From assembly GCA_030043395.1 (NCBI GenBank), contig JASHXW010000340.1, positions 1-5,430 on the forward strand: a DNA stretch of 5,430 nucleotides, read 5' to 3'. The position numbers and the translations under genes are program-made. The notes beneath the pieces are model-generated. The model was not told where the DNA came from. It searched no databases and saw nothing but the letters and a program-made list of their open reading frames with translations. Source of the stretch: Streptosporangiaceae bacterium. GTDB lineage: Bacteria > Actinomycetota > Actinomycetes > Streptosporangiales > Streptosporangiaceae. This document shows, piece after piece, positions 1-5,430 of this stretch (the first letter of the stretch is position 1; every line of letters starts with the position of its first letter).

Positions 1-137
1 CGCAGCAGGTGCTCGCGCTGCCCGCGGTACGCGAGGTCTTCCTCGGCACCGAGGTGACTGCGGCTCTGCACCAGGCGGATCCCGGGGACGACCCCGGTGC
101 GGGCTCCTGGGCCGACCCAGATCAGGAGCACCGATGA
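1..137 (+). CDS. livG: Liv-type ABC transporter ATP-binding protein LivG, C-terminal end (partial)
   Basis: The reading frame is open from the left edge (first full codon at base 3) and ends with TGA at 135-137, leaving 44 visible codons. The peptide begins QQVLALPAVREVFLGTEV and ends in a polar, acidic tail. The VREVFLG block matches the way LivG/LivF ATPases finish, where a line such as 'VxxAYLG' closes the ATPase domain. No Walker motif is in view, so the assignment rests on this short block and on the gene that follows. The stop overlaps the livF start in an ATGA. LivG would be the first of the two cytoplasmic ATPases powering the importer encoded downstream. A second LivF-like ATPase is possible but less likely, because a complete LivF follows. 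Confidence 0.75.
   Translation, partial: QQVLALPAVREVFLGTEVTAALHQADPGDDPGAGSWADPDQEHR
124..128 (+). promoter_or_regulatory. Shine-Dalgarno site for livF
   Basis: AGGAG lies five bases before the ATG at 134, inside the last codons of livG. It supports this start and initiation coupled to the end of livG translation. Confidence 0.6.
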
Positions 138-946
138 GCGAGAGCGAGCCGGCCGAGTCCTTGCTCGAGGTACGCGACCTGAGCGTGCACCACGGCCAGC
201 TCCAGGCGCTCCGCGACGTCAGCCTCGGACTCCCGCCCGGCGCGGTGCACGCGATGATCGGCGCCAACGGCGCCGGAAAGTCCACCTTGCTGCGCACCAT
301 CGCCGGGCTGCACCACCCCACGTCCGGCACGATCCTGCTCGAGGGTGCGGACGTGACCAGCCTGCGGCCCGAGCAGCGGGTCGCGGCCGGCATCGTCATG
401 GTGCCCGAGGGCAGGCGGCTGTTTCCCACGCTGACTGTCGAGGAGAACCTGCTCGTCGGCATGACCAGCGCCCGGCCGGGACCCTGGACCATCGACGCCG
501 TCTATCAGCTCTTCGACTGGATGCCAGCCAGGCGCAGGCAGCACGCGGCACTCCTGTCGGGCGGCGAGCAGCAAGCGGTGGCGATCGGCCGGGCCCTGGT
601 CGCGAACCCGAAGGTGCTGCTGCTCGACGAGCTCTCGCTGGGCCTGGCTCCCGTGGTCGTCAAGCGGATCTACGCGATGCTGCCCGACCTGGTCGCTTCA
701 GGCCTGACGGTCCTGCTCGTCGAGCAGAACGTCAGCCAGGCCCTGGCTGTCGCCTCGCGCGTGCACTGCCTGCTCGAGGGCCGGATCACGCTCGCCGGCC
801 GGCCGGCCGACCTGACCGGCACGCAAATCGAGGGCGCGTACTTCGGGCTCTCCGGGGCGGTGCGGCGAAATGCCGAGCAGCACGATGCACGCAACGCGGT
901 CACGCAGCTAGCCGATGGCCCGGACTCCTCGGGAGCACAAGCATGA
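134..946 (+). CDS. livF: Liv-type ABC transporter ATP-binding protein LivF
   Basis: A 270-residue cytoplasmic ATPase that should pair with LivG to drive ATP-dependent import through LivH/LivM. Visible motifs are Walker A GANGAGKST (43-51), the LivF-typical VPEGRRLFP (90-98) at the Q-loop position, signature LSGGEQQ (141-147), Walker B VLLLDE (161-166), D-loop region LSLGLAP (167-173) and VEQN (196-199). Having Gln where most ABC ATPases have the switch His is normal for LivF. The residue after the Walker B Glu is Leu rather than the more common Pro. The domain ends at about residue 239 (GAYFGLS), leaving a polar tail of about 30 residues. The start is fixed by an AGGAG and by an ATGA overlap with livG; the stop overlaps livH in the same way. 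The family is certain, but the substrate cannot be read from an ATPase. Confidence 0.95.
   Translation: MSESEPAESLLEVRDLSVHHGQLQALRDVSLGLPPGAVHAMIGANGAGKSTLLRTIAGLHHPTSGTILLEGADVTSLRPEQRVAAGIVMVPEGRRLFPTLTVEENLLVGMTSARPGPWTIDAVYQLFDWMPARRRQHAALLSGGEQQAVAIGRALVANPKVLLLDELSLGLAPVVVKRIYAMLPDLVASGLTVLLVEQNVSQALAVASRVHCLLEGRITLAGRPADLTGTQIEGAYFGLSGAVRRNAEQHDARNAVTQLADGPDSSGAQA
931..935 (+). promoter_or_regulatory. Shine-Dalgarno site deciding the livH start
   Basis: GGGAG is seven bases before the ATG at 943. The livH frame stays open for hundreds of bases upstream, so this site, the ATGA overlap and the start of homology all point to 943 as the true start. Confidence 0.65.
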
Positions 947-1842
947 CTTGGGTCAACGCGATCATCCAGGGCATCTTGATCGGCGGCCTGCACGCCTTGT
1001 TCGCCTGCGGGCTCTCGCTCATCTTCGGGGTGATGAACGTCATCAACCTCGCGCACGGCGACCTCGCGGTCGTCGCGGCTTACATGGCCGTGGGCTTCAT
1101 CGCCGTCAGCCACTCAGCTGCGATCGCATCGGTCGTGCACATTCCGATCGGAGTAAGTTACGCGCTGGTCGTTCCGCTGTTCGCCATCGTCGGTTACGTC
1201 GTGCAGCGCACGCTCTTCCAGGCGTCGCTCAACCGCGGTGTCCTGACGACGCTGCTCGTGACATTCGGGCTTTCTGTCGTAATCGAGAACGGGCTGCTGC
1301 AGTTCATCTCCGCGAACAGCTACTCGCTCAGCATCGGGTCGCTGGTGACAGACTCCTTCAGCATCGGCTCGCAGATCACGATCGCCTACTTCAACCTGGT
1401 CGTCCTCGTCGTGGCCGTCGTCGTCCTGCTCGCGCTGCAGTACTTTCTTTCCTCGACCAGGAACGGCAGGCTCATCAGGGCTGTCGCCGACGATCGCGAG
1501 GCCGCGCAGATCGCCGGGGTGAACTACCGCCACGTCTTCGGGATCGCCGCCGCCATCGCCTTCGCCACCGTCGCCCTCGCCGGGCTCGCGTACGGCATGT
1601 TCACCTCCTTCGACCCGACCACGGGCACCGCCACCCTGCTCCTGTTCGCCTTCGAGGCCGTGGTGATCGGCGGACTCGGCTCGCTGTGGGGAACCCTCGC
1701 CGGCGGGATCCTGCTCGGCGTGGCACAGCAGATCGGCGCCAACATCAACCCGGCCGACCAGGTGCTTGCCGGGCAGATCCTGTTCTTGCTCATCCTGGTG
1801 CTCAGGCCGCAGGGAATCGTGAGCCGCTTGGAGACCGCATGA
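943..1842 (+). CDS. livH: Liv-type ABC transporter permease LivH
   Basis: A 299-residue integral membrane permease of the branched-chain amino acid transporter (LivH) family, which forms half of the translocation channel with LivM. Hydrophobic segments suggest about eight membrane spans, roughly at 7-30, 40-56, 64-87, 98-122, 148-168, 200-220, 232-262 and 274-288. Family marks are MNVINLAHGDL (31-41), the cytoplasmic coupling loop GRLIRAVADDREAAQIAGVN (175-194), which contacts the ATPases, and GGLGSLWGTLAGGILLG (243-259), followed by the typical end LVLRPQGI (286-292). Length is normal for LivH. The frame is open upstream to 97, but that part is a shadow of livF; homology begins at the ATG at 943, which has a good ribosome site and overlaps the livF stop. 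The stop overlaps livM. Transported substrate is unknown: these permeases occur in systems for amino acids, urea, amides and aromatic or other carboxylic acids. Confidence 0.95.
   Translation: MTWVNAIIQGILIGGLHALFACGLSLIFGVMNVINLAHGDLAVVAAYMAVGFIAVSHSAAIASVVHIPIGVSYALVVPLFAIVGYVVQRTLFQASLNRGVLTTLLVTFGLSVVIENGLLQFISANSYSLSIGSLVTDSFSIGSQITIAYFNLVVLVVAVVVLLALQYFLSSTRNGRLIRAVADDREAAQIAGVNYRHVFGIAAAIAFATVALAGLAYGMFTSFDPTTGTATLLLFAFEAVVIGGLGSLWGTLAGGILLGVAQQIGANINPADQVLAGQILFLLILVLRPQGIVSRLETA
1830..1833 (+). promoter_or_regulatory. Shine-Dalgarno site deciding the livM start
   Basis: GGAG lies five bases before the ATG at 1839. The livM frame is open far upstream (from about 915) as a shadow of livH, so this site and the ATGA overlap set the start. 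Confidence 0.6.
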
Positions 1843-2948
1843 GATCCGCCGGACAGCGTTCCGCGCCCGTGGACGCGCCGGGCCTCCTGGCTGCCGGCCT
1901 GCCGGGCGGGCCCCTCGTCACGCGATCACGGCGCTCTGCCCTGTGGGCTGGGCTCGCGGCCATCGTCATCGTGGCCGTGCTCGCCGACCTGCCGTACCGC
2001 GTCTACTCGGACACGACCACCCTGCTGACCCAGTTCTTCACGCTGGTGATCATGGCGAGCATGTGGAACCTGCTCGCCGGGTATGCAGGCCTGGTCTCCG
2101 TCGGCCAGCAGGGCTTCATCGGCCTGGGCGCTTACTTCGTCCTCATCCTGGCCAGCCACACGCTGATCCCGGTCGCCATCAGCCCGTTCCTGGCAATCCC
2201 GGTGGCGGCTGTCGCGTGCGCCTTGGTCGGGCTGCCGGTCTGGTGGCTGGTGTCCCGGCTGCGCAGCGGCTATTTCGCGATCTCCATGTGGGTGATCGCG
2301 TCCGTGTTCATGCTGATCGTCATCCAGATCGCCTCCCTGGGCGGCGGGACGGGCACCGGGCTTCCCGGACTGAACATGAGCTCGACTCTGCTCACTGCCT
2401 ATACCTACTGGGCCACGCTGATCGTCACGGTCGTGGTGCTCGCCGGCATCTACCTGCTGCTGCGCAGCCCGGTCGGCCTTGTCCTGACCGCGATCAGGGA
2501 CAACGAGGCCAGCGCCCGGAGCATCGGGGCGCGAGTCTCGCGCACGCAGCTGCTGGTGTTCCTGGTGGCCGCCGCGGGCTGCGGAGCAGCCGGGGCCCTC
2601 AACATCATCAGCCAGCAGTACGTCGTTCCGACGGCGGCGTTCAGCGTGTCGTGGTCGGCGGAAATGATCTTCATCACGATCATCGGCGGCATCGGGTCGA
2701 TCGAAGGGCCGATCGTCGGCACGATCGTGTTCTTCGTGCTGCAGCAGACCCTGTCGCAATACGGCACGTGGTACTTCATCATCCTCGGCCTCGTGGCCAT
2801 GGGCGTCGCGATCTGGGCGCCGCGCGGGATCTGGGGAGTGGTCACCGACCGGCTCGGGGTCAGGCTCTTCCCGGTCGGCTACTACCTATGGCCCGTCGGC
2901 CAGAGCAGGCAGTCCCCGATGGCGTTCCTGCCCGGGCGGCGCAGCTGA
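1839..2948 (+). CDS. livM: Liv-type ABC transporter permease LivM
   Basis: A 369-residue integral membrane permease, partner of LivH. It has a polar, presumably cytoplasmic N-terminus of about 35 residues, then hydrophobic spans at roughly 36-52, 62-80, 93-108, 116-138, 147-165, 190-208, 237-257, 275-303 and 310-326. LivM marks are GYAGLVSVGQQGFIGLGAY (81-99), the coupling loop TAIRDNEASARSIG (217-230), GGIGSIEGPIVGTI (283-296) and APRGIWG (327-333). After APRGIWG there is a tail of about 36 residues containing LFPVGYYLWP (343-352). The start overlaps the livH stop in an ATGA and has a GGAG. It is the last gene of the plus-strand operon; a convergent gene begins 37 bp after its stop. No substrate-binding protein follows it. 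The family call is secure, the substrate open. Confidence 0.95.
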   Translation: MRSAGQRSAPVDAPGLLAAGLPGGPLVTRSRRSALWAGLAAIVIVAVLADLPYRVYSDTTTLLTQFFTLVIMASMWNLLAGYAGLVSVGQQGFIGLGAYFVLILASHTLIPVAISPFLAIPVAAVACALVGLPVWWLVSRLRSGYFAISMWVIASVFMLIVIQIASLGGGTGTGLPGLNMSSTLLTAYTYWATLIVTVVVLAGIYLLLRSPVGLVLTAIRDNEASARSIGARVSRTQLLVFLVAAAGCGAAGALNIISQQYVVPTAAFSVSWSAEMIFITIIGGIGSIEGPIVGTIVFFVLQQTLSQYGTWYFIILGLVAMGVAIWAPRGIWGVVTDRLGVRLFPVGYYLWPVGQSRQSPMAFLPGRRS

Positions 2949-2957
2949 GGCCCGCTC

Positions 2958-2974
2958 GGTGCCGGCCTGGCACC
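2958..2974. terminator. Candidate bidirectional hairpin between convergent operons
   Basis: GGTGCC (2958-2963) pairs perfectly with GGCACC (2969-2974) around a five-base loop. It lies in the only gap between the stops of livM and the minus-strand MetE-like gene, which is the expected place for a shared terminator. There is no T-run on either side, so it is not a classic intrinsic terminator; short GC stems without U-tracts are often proposed as terminators in high-GC actinobacteria. The stem is only six base pairs and could occur by chance. Confidence 0.35.
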
Positions 2975-2985
2975 TCCGCGATCGG

Positions 2986-4101
2986 CTAGCCACCCCAGAC
3001 GTCGCGTGCCACCTGCACGACCAGGCGAAGCTTCGCGGCCTGCTCGTCGGCGGTCAGCGCGTTTCCCTCCACGGTCGAGGAGAAGCCGCACTGCGGGGAC
3101 AGGCAGATCTGGTCGAGCGGCACGAACTTCGCGGCCTCGTCGATCCGCCGCTTCAGCATGTCCGGGTCCTCGAGCTTGCCGCTCTTGGTGGTCACCAGGC
3201 CGAGCACGACCATCTTGCCCGGGGGAACGAACCGCAGCGGCTCGAAGCCACCCGAGCGGTCGTCGTCGTACTCGAGGAAGAAGCCATCCACCGCGAGCTC
3301 GCTGAACAGGGCCTCGGCGACGAAGTCGTATCCGCCTTCGGCAGCCCAGGACGACTGGAAGTTGCCCCGGCACATGTGAGTGGTGACCGCCATTCCCTCC
3401 GGGCGGCCGGCGATCGAGTCGTTGACCTGCCTGATGTAGCGCAGGTGCAGGTGCTCGGCGTCCTCACCGCGCTCAGCGATCTCGGCCCGCTGCGCCGGGT
3501 CGTTCAGGTAGGCCAGGCTGGTGTCGTCAAGCTGCAGGTACGTGCAGCCCATCGCCCCGAGCCGGCGCACCTGCTCGGCGTACGCGGCGGACAGATCAGT
3601 CCAGAACTGCTCCATGTCGGGGTAGACATCGTGATCGATCGAGGCGGGCCCGCCGCGGTAGTGCACCATGTTCGGCGAGGGGATCGTGAGCTTCGGGGTT
3701 GCCGCGGTAACCACGGACTGCAAGTAGCGGAAGTCGTCAGCGAAGATGGTGCGATCGATCCTGATCTTGCTGCCGACGTGCAGCGCGGCCGGGGTGAACT
3801 CGATCGTGCCCTCGGCGTTGCGAAACCGCACGGCCAGATTGCCTGGCGCCTTGCTGATGCCGCCGAGCTGGTAGATGAAGTCCATGTGCCAGGAGGCCCG
3901 GCGGAACTCGCCGTCGGTCGCCGACTGCAGCCCGGCCTCGGCCTGCATCTGGACGGCGTCGGCAATCGCCTCGTCCTCGATCCCCCGCAGTTCCGCGGCG
4001 TCGATGTCGCCGGCCGCGAACGCAGCTCGCGCAGCGAGCAGCCTGGCCGGCCTGAGCAGGCTTCCGACGTGGTCGGCCCGGAAGGGCGGTGTCGCGCGCA
4101 T
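2986..4101 (-). CDS. Cobalamin-independent methionine synthase family protein (MetE C-terminal domain only)
   Basis: A 371-residue cytoplasmic protein that resembles the C-terminal catalytic barrel of MetE and the stand-alone YxjG/YxjH-type proteins of similar length; the N-terminal MetE domain is absent. In MetE the zinc activates homocysteine for methylation. The predicted ligands are all present: His242 and Cys244 in THMCRGN, Glu277 in FFLEYDDD, and Cys338 in LSPQCGFSS. Other family blocks are RADHVGSLLRP (8-18), DGEFRR (63-68), YLQLDD (188-193) and the ending VARDVWG. The protein looks complete. The ATG at 4099-4101 follows the pobA stop by two bases, so it should be cotranscribed and perhaps translated by reinitiation. 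A GGAG at 4114-4117 is 12 bases upstream, rather far for a strong site. Methyl donor and acceptor are unknown. It could make methionine, accept methyl groups from demethylation of methoxylated aromatics, or do a different thiol chemistry. Family confidence is high, exact role low. Confidence 0.88.
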   Translation of the reverse strand: MRATPPFRADHVGSLLRPARLLAARAAFAAGDIDAAELRGIEDEAIADAVQMQAEAGLQSATDGEFRRASWHMDFIYQLGGISKAPGNLAVRFRNAEGTIEFTPAALHVGSKIRIDRTIFADDFRYLQSVVTAATPKLTIPSPNMVHYRGGPASIDHDVYPDMEQFWTDLSAAYAEQVRRLGAMGCTYLQLDDTSLAYLNDPAQRAEIAERGEDAEHLHLRYIRQVNDSIAGRPEGMAVTTHMCRGNFQSSWAAEGGYDFVAEALFSELAVDGFFLEYDDDRSGGFEPLRFVPPGKMVVLGLVTTKSGKLEDPDMLKRRIDEAAKFVPLDQICLSPQCGFSSTVEGNALTADEQAAKLRLVVQVARDVWGG

Positions 4102-4103
4102 GA

Positions 4104-5333
4104 TCAGGACGTGCTCCGTTCATCGGCCGGTGCCTTCAGTGGCACGTTCAGTTCGGGATACCCGGTGTAGTTCTCCGCCAGCGAAGTTGCCGCGGCACGC
4201 GAGCTCACTACGTACCGCAGCTGGGCGAGCTGAAGCTCGGCCTCGAACGGATCGGCACCAGGCGCCTGGTGCAGCATCGTCGTCATCCACCACGAGAAGT
4301 GGGTGGCCCGCCAGACGCGGCTGAGGCAGGTATCGGAGTAGGCGTCGGCTGGAGCCGGGTCGCCATGCACCAGGCTGTCAAGCGCGGGCGCGAGCACGGC
4401 CACGTCGGCCATCGCCAGGTTCAGCCCCTTCGCCCCGGTGGGCGGGACGATGTGCGCTGCATCGCCGGCCAGGAACAGCCGCCCGTAGCGCATGGGCGCG
4501 CTGACGAAGCTGCGCATCGGCGTGATGCCCTTTTCGGTGATGCGGCCTGTCTTCAGCTCCCATCCAGGCAGCTCGAACCTGGCCTGAAGTTCCTCCCAGA
4601 TCCGCTCGTCCGGCCAGTTCCCGATCTCCTCGTCCGGGTCGACCTGCAGGTACAGGCGGCTGATCGCCGGTGTGCGCATGGTGTGCAGGGCGAACCCGCG
4701 CGGGTGGTGGGCATAGATGAGCTCGTCGGTGGACGGCGGCACGTCGGCCAGGATGCCGAGCCAGGCATAGGGATAATCCCGGTCCCTGATCGTCAGCTTG
4801 TCCGGCGGTATCGCGGGCCGGCAGATCCCGTGGAACCCATCGCAGCCGGCGATGGCATCGCAGGCGACCTCGTGCCGTACCCCGTCCGAGTCGACATACC
4901 GCAGCACCGGCTCGTCGGTGGTCAGGTGACCAACCGAGGTCTCCGAGACCTTGAAATGGACGGCACCATTGTCGGCGAGTCGTTTCGCGATAAGGTCCTT
5001 GACTATTTCCGTCTGGGCATAGACGGTGACGGTCCGCCCGCCGGTGAGGTCGCGGAAGTCGACATGGTGCCGCTCGCCCGCGAATTGCAGGTAAATGCCG
5101 CCGTGCACGAGCCCTTGGCTGTCCAGTCGCTCGCCGACGCCGGCCTCGCGGAGCAGCCGGGCACTGCCGTCCTCGATCAGGCCCGCACGCTGGCGCGCCT
5201 CGCAGTAAGCCCGGCTGCGGTTCTCCACGAGCACCGAGTCGATCCCCCGCAGGGACAGCAAGTGGGACAGCAACAATCCGGCCGGGCCGGCGCCGACAAT
5301 GCCTACCTGCGTGCGCGATGGGTGGGTCGCCAT
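4104..5333 (-). CDS. pobA: 4-hydroxybenzoate 3-monooxygenase (p-hydroxybenzoate hydroxylase)
   Basis: A 409-residue FAD-dependent group A hydroxylase that converts 4-hydroxybenzoate, O2 and NAD(P)H to protocatechuate in the cytosol, feeding the beta-ketoadipate or another ring-cleavage pathway. Matches to the Pseudomonas enzyme (its numbering in brackets) run along the whole length: GAGPAG FAD motif (14-19), E37 [E32] binding FAD ribose, CDGFHG (164-169) holding the DG motif, R274 [R269], and GDAAHIVPPTGAKGLN (290-305). Substrate and proton-relay residues Y207 [Y201], R220 [R214], Y228 [Y222], P298 [P293] and Y389 [Y385] are kept, as is the mobile-flavin residue R226 [R220]. Differences include T218 for S212, H209 for N203, and N38/R39 for R33/Q34 in the cofactor-recognition helix. 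The ATG at 5331-5333 is nine residues before the FAD strand and is 12 bases after an in-frame upstream stop; no clear Shine-Dalgarno precedes it. It lies between an unidentified gene and the MetE-like gene, all on the minus strand. Confidence 0.95.
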   Translation of the reverse strand: MATHPSRTQVGIVGAGPAGLLLSHLLSLRGIDSVLVENRSRAYCEARQRAGLIEDGSARLLREAGVGERLDSQGLVHGGIYLQFAGERHHVDFRDLTGGRTVTVYAQTEIVKDLIAKRLADNGAVHFKVSETSVGHLTTDEPVLRYVDSDGVRHEVACDAIAGCDGFHGICRPAIPPDKLTIRDRDYPYAWLGILADVPPSTDELIYAHHPRGFALHTMRTPAISRLYLQVDPDEEIGNWPDERIWEELQARFELPGWELKTGRITEKGITPMRSFVSAPMRYGRLFLAGDAAHIVPPTGAKGLNLAMADVAVLAPALDSLVHGDPAPADAYSDTCLSRVWRATHFSWWMTTMLHQAPGADPFEAELQLAQLRYVVSSRAAATSLAENYTGYPELNVPLKAPADERSTS

Positions 5334-5345
5334 ATCGGTGGTGGG

Positions 5346-5430
5346 TCAGAACGGGTACGGCGCGATGCTGCCCCGGATCGTGACCCATCGCGTGTCGGTG
5401 AACGCGTCCAGGTTGGCACTGCCGCCGAAG
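5346..5430 (-). CDS. Unidentified protein, C-terminal end (partial)
   Basis: On the minus strand the frame is open from the right edge to TGA at 5346-5348, giving 27 complete codons. The peptide runs from FGGSANLDAFTDTRWV to the end SIAPYPF. Of the 27 third-codon positions about 25 are G or C, as in the neighbouring genes, so this is very likely the true 3' end of a gene. The stop is in frame with pobA and 12 bases upstream of its ATG, which points to one transcript. I do not recognise the family from so short a piece. Position suggests a further enzyme or transport component of aromatic catabolism, but that is only inference. Confidence 0.6.
   Translation of the reverse strand, partial: FGGSANLDAFTDTRWVTIRGSIAPYPF

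Noticed and set aside
97..942. Long open frame continuous with livH, which could suggest a 581-residue fusion protein.
   Set aside because: Its first 282 residues are arginine/alanine-rich nonsense that reads livF in another frame. LivH homology, a ribosome site and the ATGA overlap all begin at 943.
915..1838. Upstream extension of livM giving a 677-residue frame.
   Set aside because: The extension is a low-complexity shadow of livH. The LivM family sequence starts just after the ATG at 1839, which has its own GGAG.
2690..2730. Cluster of CGATCG-like palindromic words in livM.
   Set aside because: They fall in codons for the conserved IGGIGSIEGPIVGTI block and are explained by Ile-ATC codons next to G/C-ending codons; there is no sign of a repeat or binding-site array.
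1926..2759. 277-residue minus-strand frame inside livM.
   Set aside because: It is a hydrophilic Asp/Arg/Gln-rich mirror of a membrane protein gene, a typical artefact of GC-rich third positions.
2959..4170. 403-residue plus-strand open frame opposite the MetE-like gene.
   Set aside because: It is antisense to a gene with clear zinc-site motifs and normal codon bias. Its own translation shows no recognisable domain, as expected for high-GC mirror frames.
4378..5388. 336-residue minus-strand frame overlapping pobA and the upstream partial gene.
   Set aside because: It is an out-of-frame reading of pobA, rich in Arg, Pro and Ala, with no family features. The pobA frame matches its family along the full length.

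Overview
The window reads as chromosomal DNA from a high-GC bacterium, most likely an actinomycete. Codons are strongly biased to G/C in the third position, genes are packed almost without gaps, and the protein relatives that can be recognised are of actinobacterial type. This assignment is inferred from composition and style only; there is no rRNA or other taxonomic marker. Almost every base is coding: the only non-coding stretches are 37 bp (2949-2985), 2 bp (4102-4103) and 12 bp (5334-5345).

The left half (1-2948, plus strand) is the distal part of a Liv-type (branched-chain amino acid/HAAT family) ABC importer operon in the order livG (3' end only), livF, livH, livM. All three junctions are 4-bp ATGA stop/start overlaps, so the subunits are probably translationally coupled. 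The periplasmic-type substrate-binding protein is not in the window; if it belongs to this operon it should lie upstream of the partial livG.

The right half (2986-5430, minus strand) is a convergent operon. Reading right to left it contains the last 27 codons of an unrecognised gene, then a complete 4-hydroxybenzoate 3-monooxygenase (pobA), then a 371-residue protein of the cobalamin-independent methionine synthase (MetE C-terminal domain) family with an intact predicted zinc site. The two operons meet at 2949-2985, where a small GC-rich hairpin may act as a shared terminator.

Together the region looks like part of an aromatic-acid catabolic locus. PobA converts 4-hydroxybenzoate to protocatechuate, the Liv-type importer could bring in an aromatic acid or an amino acid, and the MetE-like protein may handle a methyl group or may only be co-located. 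The link between importer and catabolic genes is inference from proximity. I see no mobile element, CRISPR array, RNA gene or clearly new defence or regulatory system. The points most worth a second look are the pairing of a MetE-core protein with pobA and the substitutions in the PobA NAD(P)H-recognition helix and substrate pocket.
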